Assembly: GCA_035716135.1 (NCBI GenBank)
Contig: DASTKD010000591.1
Span: 1-7,163 of the forward strand
Reading direction: 5' to 3'
DNA: 7,163 nt
DNA from: CF-113 sp035716135
GTDB taxonomy: Bacteria > Chloroflexota > Ktedonobacteria > Ktedonobacterales > Ktedonobacteraceae
The notes beneath the pieces were generated by a model. The model did no database searches and had not been told where the DNA came from. It was given only the letters and a program-made list of their open reading frames with translations. The position numbers and the translations under genes were made by a program. Of the stretch, positions 1 through 5,444 are shown piece after piece. Every line of letters begins with the position of its first letter. Position 1 is the stretch's first letter.

Positions 1-2
1 CC

Positions 3-344
3 TGGTCTCCTTCCTTGCGCTGGACGAAAAGCATGTTTTCCGCGCTCTCCTGGTGTACAGTCGTGGCAAGCGGGCCGGTGTATCGCCTGCGTTTCGGGCA
101 AGCGCTGATGGCGCATCCGGCAGGTAGCATGAAAAGATGGCAGAGGCATTTGCGGAAATCGCGCGATTTTCATGTACCACCGATCCTGCTTATTCATGGG
201 ACGGAGGACAATTTCATACCCGTTACGCACTCCTATCAAATTGCCAGGCAAGCGCGATTGCACAATATTCCATTGGAAACCTACTTTGCTGAGGGGTCGA
301 ATCACTGCTCGGCATACGGGGATGATCCACAAAAGTATATATAA
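3..344 (+). CDS. Alpha/beta hydrolase, C-terminal part (5' end outside window; probably prematurely stopped)
   Basis: The 113 visible codons are open from the left edge to TAA 342-344. They carry the C-terminal landmarks of an alpha/beta hydrolase fold. A hydrophobic strand PPILLIHG (visible residues 59-66) is followed by GTEDNFIP, whose Asp69 fits the catalytic acid. SNHC 32 residues later holds His101, which fits the catalytic histidine. The nucleophile elbow (GxSxG) would lie upstream, outside the window. Substrate cannot be inferred; relatives include peptidases, esterases and thioesterases. The TAA is odd because the same frame continues for 20 hydrolase-like codons to TGA 405-407, so the gene may have lost its last helix by a nonsense change. 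Frame choice in the first 60 bases is less certain, since frame 2 is also open there. The gene converges on the phosphatase gene, with a 38-bp gap. Fold is fairly sure; exact function is unknown. Confidence 0.72.
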   Translation, partial: WSPSLRWTKSMFSALSWCTVVASGPVYRLRFGQALMAHPAGSMKRWQRHLRKSRDFHVPPILLIHGTEDNFIPVTHSYQIARQARLHNIPLETYFAEGSNHCSAYGDDPQKYI

Positions 345-407
345 ACGCTACGGCGCTTCGTGGCGCAATACCTGGGCGACGCTTATCCCAATGTCTCGAC
401 TTTCTGA
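345..407 (+). other. In-frame remnant of the hydrolase C-terminus after a stop codon
   Basis: Reading on in the hydrolase frame past TAA 342-344 gives 20 more codons, including RRFVAQYLGD, before TGA 405-407. An amphipathic C-terminal helix of this kind commonly follows the catalytic His segment in this fold. TAA differs by one base from GAA, CAA or AAA, so a single substitution would restore the longer protein. The remnant runs 25 bp into the 3' end of the convergent phosphatase gene (383-407). This is inference from the reading frame only; a sequencing error is possible. Confidence 0.45.
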
Positions 408-2212
408 AAATCTCGAACACCGGGCGTCTCATGCAGCACTGCTCGATGCAAAGCGACCAGAGTCACGTCATCCTCTTGCTCCCACCCTTCGCCGGTGAAG
501 CGCTGGAGTTCACCCAACAGGATGTCGATGAGCGATACATCATCGCTTTGCCCTTCAAGCAAGGTTTTGAGACGAGCAAACCCGAACATCTCGCGCCTTC
601 GATTATGAGCCTCAACAAGGCCATCGCTGTAGAAGAGAAGGCTTTCTCCGGGGGTTACTGTGGTTTCATACTCCTCGTAAGAAGTGCCGGGCATCATGCC
701 CAGGGGTGTACCCGTCGCCCAGAGTTCGGCAGCGCTACCATCACGCTGGCGAAAGGGCGGCTCATGCCCGGCATTGGCATAGCGCAGATGCCCGCTTTCA
801 GGATCGAGAAGCGCATAGAAGCAGGTGACGAACATATTGGGCGGAATATCGGCAAAGAGCAGATCATTCACGCGCGCCAGCACTTCTGAGGGAGAAGTCT
901 TCTCCTGAGCAGCAGTACGCAGCATGGTGCGCGTCGCCGTCATCACCAACGCGGCCGGCATCCCTTTATCAGTGACATCACCAATGACGATGCCCAACCT
1001 GCCATCCGCGAAAGGGAGGAAGTCGTAGAAGTCGCCGCCAACCTCGCGCGCGGATTGGTAGTAAGGAACAAGCTGCCAGCCGGGGAGCGAAGGTACCTCT
1101 CTGGGTAAAAAGGTGTGCTGAATCTCCTGTGCGGTACGTAATTCCTGCTCTATACGTTCGCGTTCGCGCGCTTGCGCCTGCTGCGCCTGTGCCAGTTGCG
1201 CCACACGCAACGCTGGCGCAACCTGGGCAACCAGCATTTCAAGCAAGCTGCGGTCCGCGCGAGCGTATTTCTGTCCATCCAGACGAGGCCCCAGGGTAAA
1301 CAGGCCAATCAGTTCTCCCTGGCTAATCAATGGTAGGACAATTTCTACCTCGTTCGCCCGCAAAATATGCAAAACGGGCGAATCTAGTTGCAAGCGTCTC
1401 ACCTCCACTGCGCCGGGCTGGCTCAAGGCAAACACTATCATAGGATCACTGGCAGCAATCGTGATGTCGAAAGGCGAAGTCTTGTCCAATCCCGCCGTAA
1501 TGGATTCTGGTTGCTCTTTTATTGGCGCTTCATGCTGTTTCGGCCAGTTATTTATTCCACCTCCAGCGTGTACCGGCAAACCACCCATATCGTCTTGCGC
1601 AGGTTTACGCACCCAGATCGAGGCAACGAGAGGTTTCATCGTTTTCTGAACAACAGCCAGCAACCCGTCGCATACTTTCTCCAGGTCAATCTCTTCGCGT
1701 AGCGCCGAGGTAAAGGCTTCGACGGCTCTGGCAGCCTCGTAATCACGCAGGTTGAAACGTCGATCAATCAGTCCCTGCACGTAATTATACACAGGCGCAA
1801 GGATGATAGCCCAGGCCAGCGTGGTGGCGGCAACAATATAGACAGCTACGGGGGAACCATGATAACGGTAGAGAATACCAAATCCAGGGGTATGGATGAG
1901 TATTTCTATACCGGTGACGCTGCCATAATACATGAGCGCCAGGCAAAGGGTGAACACGCCATACAGAAACGTACCATGAAGCAGCCTGGAGAGCTGATTG
2001 CGTGTTATTATGAGACTCATACCTACAGGAAGCGTCACAAAAAATATATAGAAAAGCCCAATTTTACCAAGCAGGATGGCAATTAACGTAACGATCAACA
2101 CGGCAGCTACTCGCCCAAAGATGGCATACACCCATCTTTGAACAGGCGAGGGACGCTTCCTCGCCGAGCCAGGTGGCAGTGCTATGCTCGATTTTACCTG
2201 GAATACGGACAT
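383..2212 (-). CDS. Membrane-anchored GAF and PP2C (SpoIIE/RsbU-type) serine phosphatase
   Basis: The 609-aa product probably dephosphorylates a phosphoserine or phosphothreonine protein, as RsbU and SpoIIE do with anti-sigma-factor antagonists. Residues 28-145 hold about four hydrophobic membrane segments (near 28-49, 51-70, 82-100 and 121-145). A linker with LIDRRF (148-153) leads into a GAF-like sensor domain (about 165-340), which has a low-complexity insert near 201-260. A Gln/Arg/Glu-rich coiled coil (338-366) connects to the phosphatase domain (about 367-590). Metal-binding motifs are intact: EVGGDFYDF (Asp394), GDVTDKG (Asp412), NAGHEPP (480-486), TGTPLGM, YSDGLVEA (Asp530) and QEDDVTL (Asp581, Asp582). 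ATG 2212 follows AAGGGAGTT, a good ribosome site. The gene stands alone; no antagonist, anti-sigma factor or sigma factor is nearby. Enzyme class is secure; target and sensed signal are unknown. The last 20 residues fall beyond the domain. Confidence 0.93.
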   Translation of the reverse strand: MSVFQVKSSIALPPGSARKRPSPVQRWVYAIFGRVAAVLIVTLIAILLGKIGLFYIFFVTLPVGMSLIITRNQLSRLLHGTFLYGVFTLCLALMYYGSVTGIEILIHTPGFGILYRYHGSPVAVYIVAATTLAWAIILAPVYNYVQGLIDRRFNLRDYEAARAVEAFTSALREEIDLEKVCDGLLAVVQKTMKPLVASIWVRKPAQDDMGGLPVHAGGGINNWPKQHEAPIKEQPESITAGLDKTSPFDITIAASDPMIVFALSQPGAVEVRRLQLDSPVLHILRANEVEIVLPLISQGELIGLFTLGPRLDGQKYARADRSLLEMLVAQVAPALRVAQLAQAQQAQARERERIEQELRTAQEIQHTFLPREVPSLPGWQLVPYYQSAREVGGDFYDFLPFADGRLGIVIGDVTDKGMPAALVMTATRTMLRTAAQEKTSPSEVLARVNDLLFADIPPNMFVTCFYALLDPESGHLRYANAGHEPPFRQRDGSAAELWATGTPLGMMPGTSYEEYETTVTPGESLLFYSDGLVEAHNRRREMFGFARLKTLLEGQSDDVSLIDILLGELQRFTGEGWEQEDDVTLVALHRAVLHETPGVRDFQKVETLG

Positions 2213-2260
2213 AACTCCCTTTCATCATGCTGAAATACAGTCTTAGCTTCCTTCATATCC

Positions 2261-2278
2261 ATCACAATCTTATCACAA
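2261..2278. repeat. Direct repeat ATCACAA x2, 11-bp period
   Basis: ATCACAA occurs at 2261-2267 and again at 2272-2278, so the copies start one helical turn apart and lie on the same DNA face. On the minus strand the pair reads TTGTGAT twice. The upstream copy overlaps the proposed extended -10 of the phosphatase promoter, so a bound protein could act there. The repeats are visible; a binding role is inference. Confidence 0.4.
2267..2275 (-). promoter_or_regulatory. Possible extended -10 promoter of the phosphatase gene
   Basis: On the minus strand TG (2275-2274), one base, then TAAGAT (2272-2267) forms an extended -10 element. It would start transcription near 2260, giving a leader of roughly 50 nt before ATG 2212. 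No good -35 lies 17 bp upstream, which extended -10 promoters tolerate. A second minus-strand option uses TTGCAA (2327-2322) with TATGAA 16 bp downstream. The sequence does not settle which is used. Confidence 0.33.
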
Positions 2279-2321
2279 GTGTCACACGCATGAGCGCATT
2301 TCATATTTTAAGAAAAAACTC

Positions 2322-2350
2322 TTGCAAATTTCTTATATTATGTGCATAAT
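2322..2350 (+). promoter_or_regulatory. Probable promoter of the coiled-coil membrane protein gene
   Basis: TTGCAA (2322-2327) and CATAAT (2345-2350) are separated by 17 bp of AT-rich sequence, a good housekeeping-sigma match. Transcription would start near 2357, about 90 nt upstream of ATG 2447. TTGCAA is its own reverse complement, so the same hexamer could serve as -35 for the divergent phosphatase gene. Confidence 0.5.
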
Positions 2351-2382
2351 TGAAGAAGAGAGAGTATGTAATTTCATCTATC

Positions 2383-2401
2383 AACGGGCGTATAACGGGC
2401 G
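2383..2401. repeat. Direct repeat AACGGGCG x2, 11-bp period, in the leader of the coiled-coil gene
   Basis: AACGGGCG occurs at 2383-2390 and 2394-2401. The two copies start 11 bp apart and lie downstream of the predicted transcription start but before the ribosome site at 2433-2439. This spacing suits a protein binding side by side on one DNA face, or a small element in the mRNA leader. No function can be assigned from sequence alone. Confidence 0.4.
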
Positions 2402-2446
2402 ATACGATCAGTTGCCGCGCGATTGCGACAATGAGGGAGCATCATC

Positions 2447-3406
2447 ATGTCAACTTATGATACGAACGACAATACCAGCAAGGAGTCATATGAGCGCTAT
2501 GCGCGTCATCTCAGCCGTCAGGTTATCTTGAGCGAGAAACGCAACCGCACCACTGATATGCTGCCCACTATTCCCGGCGAAACTACCAGCAACGGTAAAT
2601 TGAATGCGCGTCAGATCACCGGGTTACGCGATGAGAATCGCCGATTGCATCACGAAGTAGAGGAATTGCAGGGTCGTATCGCGCAGTATGCCGAAGCAGA
2701 GGCGCAATTCGAGCAGGAAGTCGATACCATCCATAATGCTCACCAGTTAGAGATTGAGCAATATCAAAGCCACCTGCGCGAAATGATGGACGAACTCAAT
2801 CAAAAGCAGCAGGCGTTGCAGGAGATGGAACAGCGCTACCACGAACTCTATCACTCCTTTCAGGATTCCGTCGAAGAGGAGGCCGGTAAACTGGTGACGG
2901 AAGCCGCGCAAACGATGGTGCTTTCGCCCGAACATACACCGCCGATATTGCACGATGTGGTGAAAACGCTGGAGTTTCAGGTCAAGCAAACGGAAGATCA
3001 GCATGTGGCTGAACTGATGGCGTTAATGCGCCAGGCTCAACACAAAAACGATTTGCTCGAACAGGAACTGGCCCAGGAACGCGGGAATCTTCTCAACGAG
3101 CGTCAAAAGGTCTTTGAGGCGCAAAATCGAATGCGCGAGCAGAGCGAATTGCGCAGGAAAATGATCGAGTCTTACCTGCGCACGCGCTTCGCCATGTCGG
3201 TCTCGGCCCTGACCACCGTTTTTCTCATCGTGTACGGCATGATAGCACTGGCACTGGCTACCGTGATGAAATGGCCCATCACCTGGTCAATCATTCTCCC
3301 TCTCGTGGTATGCGCAGTGCTCGCCTTTTTCATCACGCGCATGACCGCCAATGCCCGCTATTTCCGCCCACCTGCTCCTACTGCGCCTGCCCCTAAAAAG
3401 AAGTAA
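2447..3406 (+). CDS. Unrecognised coiled-coil protein with C-terminal membrane hairpin
   Basis: I do not recognise this 319-aa protein. Residues 1-50 are polar and probably disordered. Residues 55-145 and 170-245 are rich in Glu, Gln, Leu and Arg with heptad-like spacing, so they should form two long coiled-coil stretches. A Pro-containing break lies between them (near 158-168, PEHTPP). Two hydrophobic segments follow (about 248-272 and 278-298), separated by a short loop with KWPITW. The protein ends in a Pro/Ala/Lys tail (307-319). With no signal peptide, the likely topology is a cytoplasmic coiled-coil rod anchored by a hairpin, both ends inside. ATG 2447 follows GAGGGAG with 7 bases between. 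The gene is single, with its own promoter and terminator. A scaffold or envelope-associated role is possible, but sequence does not show one. Coding status is secure from codon continuity, ribosome site and terminator. Confidence 0.85.
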   Translation: MSTYDTNDNTSKESYERYARHLSRQVILSEKRNRTTDMLPTIPGETTSNGKLNARQITGLRDENRRLHHEVEELQGRIAQYAEAEAQFEQEVDTIHNAHQLEIEQYQSHLREMMDELNQKQQALQEMEQRYHELYHSFQDSVEEEAGKLVTEAAQTMVLSPEHTPPILHDVVKTLEFQVKQTEDQHVAELMALMRQAQHKNDLLEQELAQERGNLLNERQKVFEAQNRMREQSELRRKMIESYLRTRFAMSVSALTTVFLIVYGMIALALATVMKWPITWSIILPLVVCAVLAFFITRMTANARYFRPPAPTAPAPKKK

Positions 3407-3464
3407 GATAATGGGAATGCAAAGAGGATCACCCTTTGCATTCCCATCACCTTACTATTATTTT
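3403..3464. terminator. Bidirectional hairpin terminator between convergent genes
   Basis: ATGGGAATGCAAAG (3411-3424) pairs perfectly with CTTTGCATTCCCAT (3434-3447) around a 9-base loop. After a 3x3 internal mismatch, GTAAG (3403-3407) pairs with CTTAC (3451-3455), extending the stem. On the plus strand TATTATTTTC follows; on the minus strand a T-rich stretch (CTTCTTTTTA) follows. The outer arm contains the TAA stop (3404-3406) of the coiled-coil gene, and the reductase stop is at 3458-3460. One hairpin therefore serves both converging genes. Confidence 0.85.
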
Positions 3465-4882
3465 CGCCCGCGAAAACTACTGATAGCGCGAATGATCTTG
3501 CGGTTACGAGCGATGGAGGAGCTATCAAGATAGGCTTCAAAAGCGGTCTGTTGGATGCCGGTGTTCATGGTTGGATAGGCATGGATGGTCCCCAGAATAT
3601 CGTTGAGGGTCAGGTTATGCCGCATGGCAAGCGATAACTCGCCCAGCAACTCGCCCGCGCGCGCTCCTACCATGTGCGCTCCCACGATTTCATCTTTCTT
3701 GCCCACCAGCACCAGCTTGATGAAACCTGCTGTCTCGCCGTCGGTCTGCGCGCGATCGATGTGCGCCCAGGGAAACTTCACGACGCGCATCTGTTTATGC
3801 TGCTTGCGGGCTTCCTTAGGCGTCTGGCCTACGCGCGCCACTTCAGGATCGGTAAAGGTACACCAGGGAACAACGCGATAGTCAACTTTCTTCTTCGCCA
3901 CCGGAACGAGCGCGTTGCGCACTGCGATACCCGCCTGGTACGCGGCAACATGCGTAAAAAGATAGCCGCCGATGACATCGCCAATCGCCAGCACGTCGCT
4001 TGCCGTTGTCTGGAGATAGTCGTTTACCTTGATACCTCCGGCATCGTACTCGATGCCCGCCGCTTCCAGGTTCAAGCCATCCACATTCGGGTGCCGTCCC
4101 AGAGCCAGTACGATCTCATCCGCCTCAAATTGCAGCAGATCGTCGCCCCGCTTCGCCGTAACCACTTTCCTGTCACCACTGCGGCTGGCTTTGACGAAAC
4201 GCGCGTTGGTGACAATCTCGATACCCTCGGATGCGAGTACCTGCGCAATCGTCTCCGAAACCTCCTCATCCTCTCTGGGCAAGATACGCGCCGACCCCTG
4301 GATAATCGTGACCCGCGCGCCCAGCCGTTGAAAAGCCTGGCCCAGTTCAACGCCGACGGGACCGCCGCCAACCACCACGATTGATGCTGGCAGGCTGGTC
4401 AGATCAAATACGCCCTCATTCGTCAGATAGCCGGTTTCGGCCAGCCCCTCGACTGCTGGTACAGCGGGACGCGAGCCGGTGGCGATGATGGTGTTGCGAC
4501 TGCGGATGCGCTCGCCATTCAAGCCCAGCTCGGTCGCTGACGTAAAGGCAACATGCCCGAATTTGACGGTGACACCTTCGCTATACACACGCTCGCCCTC
4601 CTCTACGCGACCAATCACCCCCTGCACATAGGCCGACACTTTCGCCATATCCACATCGAAGCTGGCTGGCATAAGTCCCAGTTTAGCGGCGTCTCTGGCC
4701 TGCTGTACCACCTTTGCCACATGAATCAAGCTTTTGCTCGGCACGCAGCCAAAATTCAAACAATCGCCCCCCAACTTCTCTTTGTCAACCAGCAGGACAC
4801 GCGCCCCCAACGCCGCCGCAGTGCGAGCCGCCGTCAACCCACCCGATCCCCCACCAATAATAGTGATATCGTAACGTTCCAT
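3458..4882 (-). CDS. FAD-dependent pyridine nucleotide-disulfide oxidoreductase (lipoamide dehydrogenase / mercuric reductase-like)
   Basis: The 474-aa product is a full-length, homodimer-type flavin disulfide reductase that passes electrons from NAD(P)H through FAD to a cysteine pair. The FAD-binding GGGSGG is at 10-15, and the redox centre GGDCLNFGCVPSK gives Cys41 and Cys46. The NAD(P)-binding GGGPVG is at 172-177, the second FAD motif AIGD ends at Asp302, and the dimerisation domain spans about 335-455. Lipoamide dehydrogenases end with HPTxxE, whose His and Glu form the catalytic base. Here the segment reads HAYPTMNT, with Tyr436 at the His position and Thr at the Glu position, as in mercuric-reductase-like enzymes that have Tyr. 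There is no NmerA domain and no C-terminal Cys pair, so mercury reduction is doubtful too. ATG 4882 follows TGGAG with a good spacing. No 2-oxoacid dehydrogenase or mer genes are nearby. The family is certain, the substrate is not. Confidence 0.92.
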   Translation of the reverse strand: MERYDITIIGGGSGGLTAARTAAALGARVLLVDKEKLGGDCLNFGCVPSKSLIHVAKVVQQARDAAKLGLMPASFDVDMAKVSAYVQGVIGRVEEGERVYSEGVTVKFGHVAFTSATELGLNGERIRSRNTIIATGSRPAVPAVEGLAETGYLTNEGVFDLTSLPASIVVVGGGPVGVELGQAFQRLGARVTIIQGSARILPREDEEVSETIAQVLASEGIEIVTNARFVKASRSGDRKVVTAKRGDDLLQFEADEIVLALGRHPNVDGLNLEAAGIEYDAGGIKVNDYLQTTASDVLAIGDVIGGYLFTHVAAYQAGIAVRNALVPVAKKKVDYRVVPWCTFTDPEVARVGQTPKEARKQHKQMRVVKFPWAHIDRAQTDGETAGFIKLVLVGKKDEIVGAHMVGARAGELLGELSLAMRHNLTLNDILGTIHAYPTMNTGIQQTAFEAYLDSSSIARNRKIIRAISSFRGRK

Positions 4883-4958
4883 GAAAATCTCCAGAAACTA
4901 TTGCTTCCTCTAGTCGAGTATTAATGATGAAAGAGCTTCGCCTGTATGATATGAGGTT

Positions 4959-4989
4959 ATTCTAAACCATACGGAGCATAAAAACACAA
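4959..4989 (-). promoter_or_regulatory. Weak candidate promoter of the reductase gene
   Basis: On the minus strand TAGAAT (4964-4959) is a fair -10, and TTGTGT (4989-4984) is a poor -35 at a long 19-bp spacing. Transcription would start near 4952, about 70 nt before ATG 4882. The -10 sits in the loop of a small dyad, GGTT-ATTCTA-AACC (4955-4968). The element is tentative; the rest of 4883-5027 shows nothing clearer. Confidence 0.2.
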
Positions 4990-5027
4990 GCTTCCCGGCT
5001 GGTTTTAATGGGAGTTGTTTGACTTAC

Positions 5028-5237
5028 TTAATCGTCTGGTATCTCCTCATAGAGGTCTGATACCGGTACTCCTAAAGCATTAGCAAGCTTCACTAATGTT
5101 GTAGAGGTTACTTCCTTATACGGGTTGCGGAAGATGTCTCGTATCGTGGGATGCGACAAATCAGAGAGTCTTTCAAGTTTGCCCATGCTCATATGCTTTT
5201 CTTCTGCAATCTCTTTTACCCTCAATCTTAGTCTCAA
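5028..5237 (-). CDS. Small XRE/Cro-CI-type helix-turn-helix regulator
   Basis: The 69-aa protein is essentially one XRE-family DNA-binding domain. The first helix is near LRVKEIAEEKH. The helix-turn-helix follows, with MSMGKLERLSDL (16-27) then SHPTIRDIFRN (28-38) as recognition helix. The closing helices contain LVKLANALGVPVSDLYEE. It has no visible sensor or oligomerisation domain. The start is TTG 5237: an in-frame TAA lies three codons upstream, and AGGGGG (5253-5248) sits 10 bases before the TTG. A later TTG at codon 5 is possible but less well spaced. It is divergent from the permease gene, and the region between has overlapping promoters flanked by a perfect inverted repeat. Autoregulation and control of the permease are therefore plausible inferences. 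I considered an antitoxin role, but no toxin-like partner is adjacent. Confidence 0.88.
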   Translation of the reverse strand: MRLRLRVKEIAEEKHMSMGKLERLSDLSHPTIRDIFRNPYKEVTSTTLVKLANALGVPVSDLYEEIPDD

Positions 5238-5267
5238 GCAGGTTTATCCCCCTTTATTGATGGGTAA

Positions 5268-5294
5268 ATTGTAACAGAAACTACGTATTGACAA
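5268..5294 (-). promoter_or_regulatory. Probable promoter of the XRE regulator gene
   Basis: On the minus strand TGT followed by TACAAT (5276-5268) is an extended -10 with five of six consensus bases. TTGTCA (5294-5289) is a possible -35 at a short 15-bp spacing and overlaps the plus-strand -35 TTGACA. Transcription would start near 5261, leaving a leader of about 24 nt that holds the AGGGGG ribosome site. The left TACGTA core (5282-5287) lies between the two elements. Confidence 0.5.
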
Positions 5295-5332
5295 AACTGT
5301 ATCCATAGTTATATAGTTAAAGCTACGTAGTT
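5279..5332. repeat. Inverted repeat AACTACGTA / TACGTAGTT, putative operator
   Basis: AACTACGTA (5279-5287) and TACGTAGTT (5324-5332) are exact reverse complements separated by 36 bp. Each contains the palindrome TACGTA, and the cores start 42 bp apart, close to four helical turns. The left copy is inside the XRE-gene promoter and abuts the permease -35; the right copy covers the expected permease transcription start. Three TAGTTA words (5306, 5314, 5328) also lie here. The repeat is visible directly; the identity of the binding protein (the adjacent XRE regulator) is inference. Confidence 0.55.
5288..5317 (+). promoter_or_regulatory. Probable promoter of the ABC permease gene
   Basis: A perfect -35 TTGACA (5288-5293) is followed after 18 bp by TATAGT (5312-5317), five of six consensus bases; TATATA at 5310-5315 is an alternative at 16 bp. 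Transcription would begin near 5324, about 120 nt upstream of ATG 5445. A weaker alternative -10, TGATAAAAT, lies in 5377-5386 but lacks a clear -35. Confidence 0.55.
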
Positions 5333-5444
5333 ATGTTTTCACTTATGTATATCGGCAAACAATCATAGCAAGATAATGATAAAATGCAGGATGAAATGGT
5401 GCAAATTAAAACATTCGAGTAAAGTGGGAGAATAAGGCGAGCAG

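Noticed and set aside
2..127. Frame 2 at the left edge is open and reads like plausible protein, suggesting a frameshift in the hydrolase
   Set aside because: The hydrolase frame is also open to the edge, and third-position composition does not separate the two. Without upstream sequence a frameshift cannot be supported.
431..889. 152-codon open frame on the plus strand
   Set aside because: It lies antisense to the catalytic domain of the phosphatase, whose motifs fix the true frame; no family resemblance was seen.
3674..4384. 236-codon open frame on the plus strand
   Set aside because: It is wholly antisense to the well-supported reductase gene, has no ribosome site or recognisable motif, and reflects the codon pattern of the opposite strand.
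3458..4882. Annotation of the reductase as true mercuric reductase (merA)
   Set aside because: There is no N-terminal heavy-metal domain, no C-terminal vicinal cysteines and no mer genes nearby; only the Tyr at the active-site position is shared.
4976..5005. Possible terminator after the XRE gene (minus strand, followed by GTGTTTTTATG)
   Set aside because: The stem needs two bulged bases and is short, and it overlaps the candidate reductase promoter; too weak to list as a feature.
5028..5444. XRE protein as antitoxin of a toxin-antitoxin pair
   Set aside because: No small toxin-like gene overlaps or adjoins it; its neighbours are a convincing reductase gene and a long permease gene.
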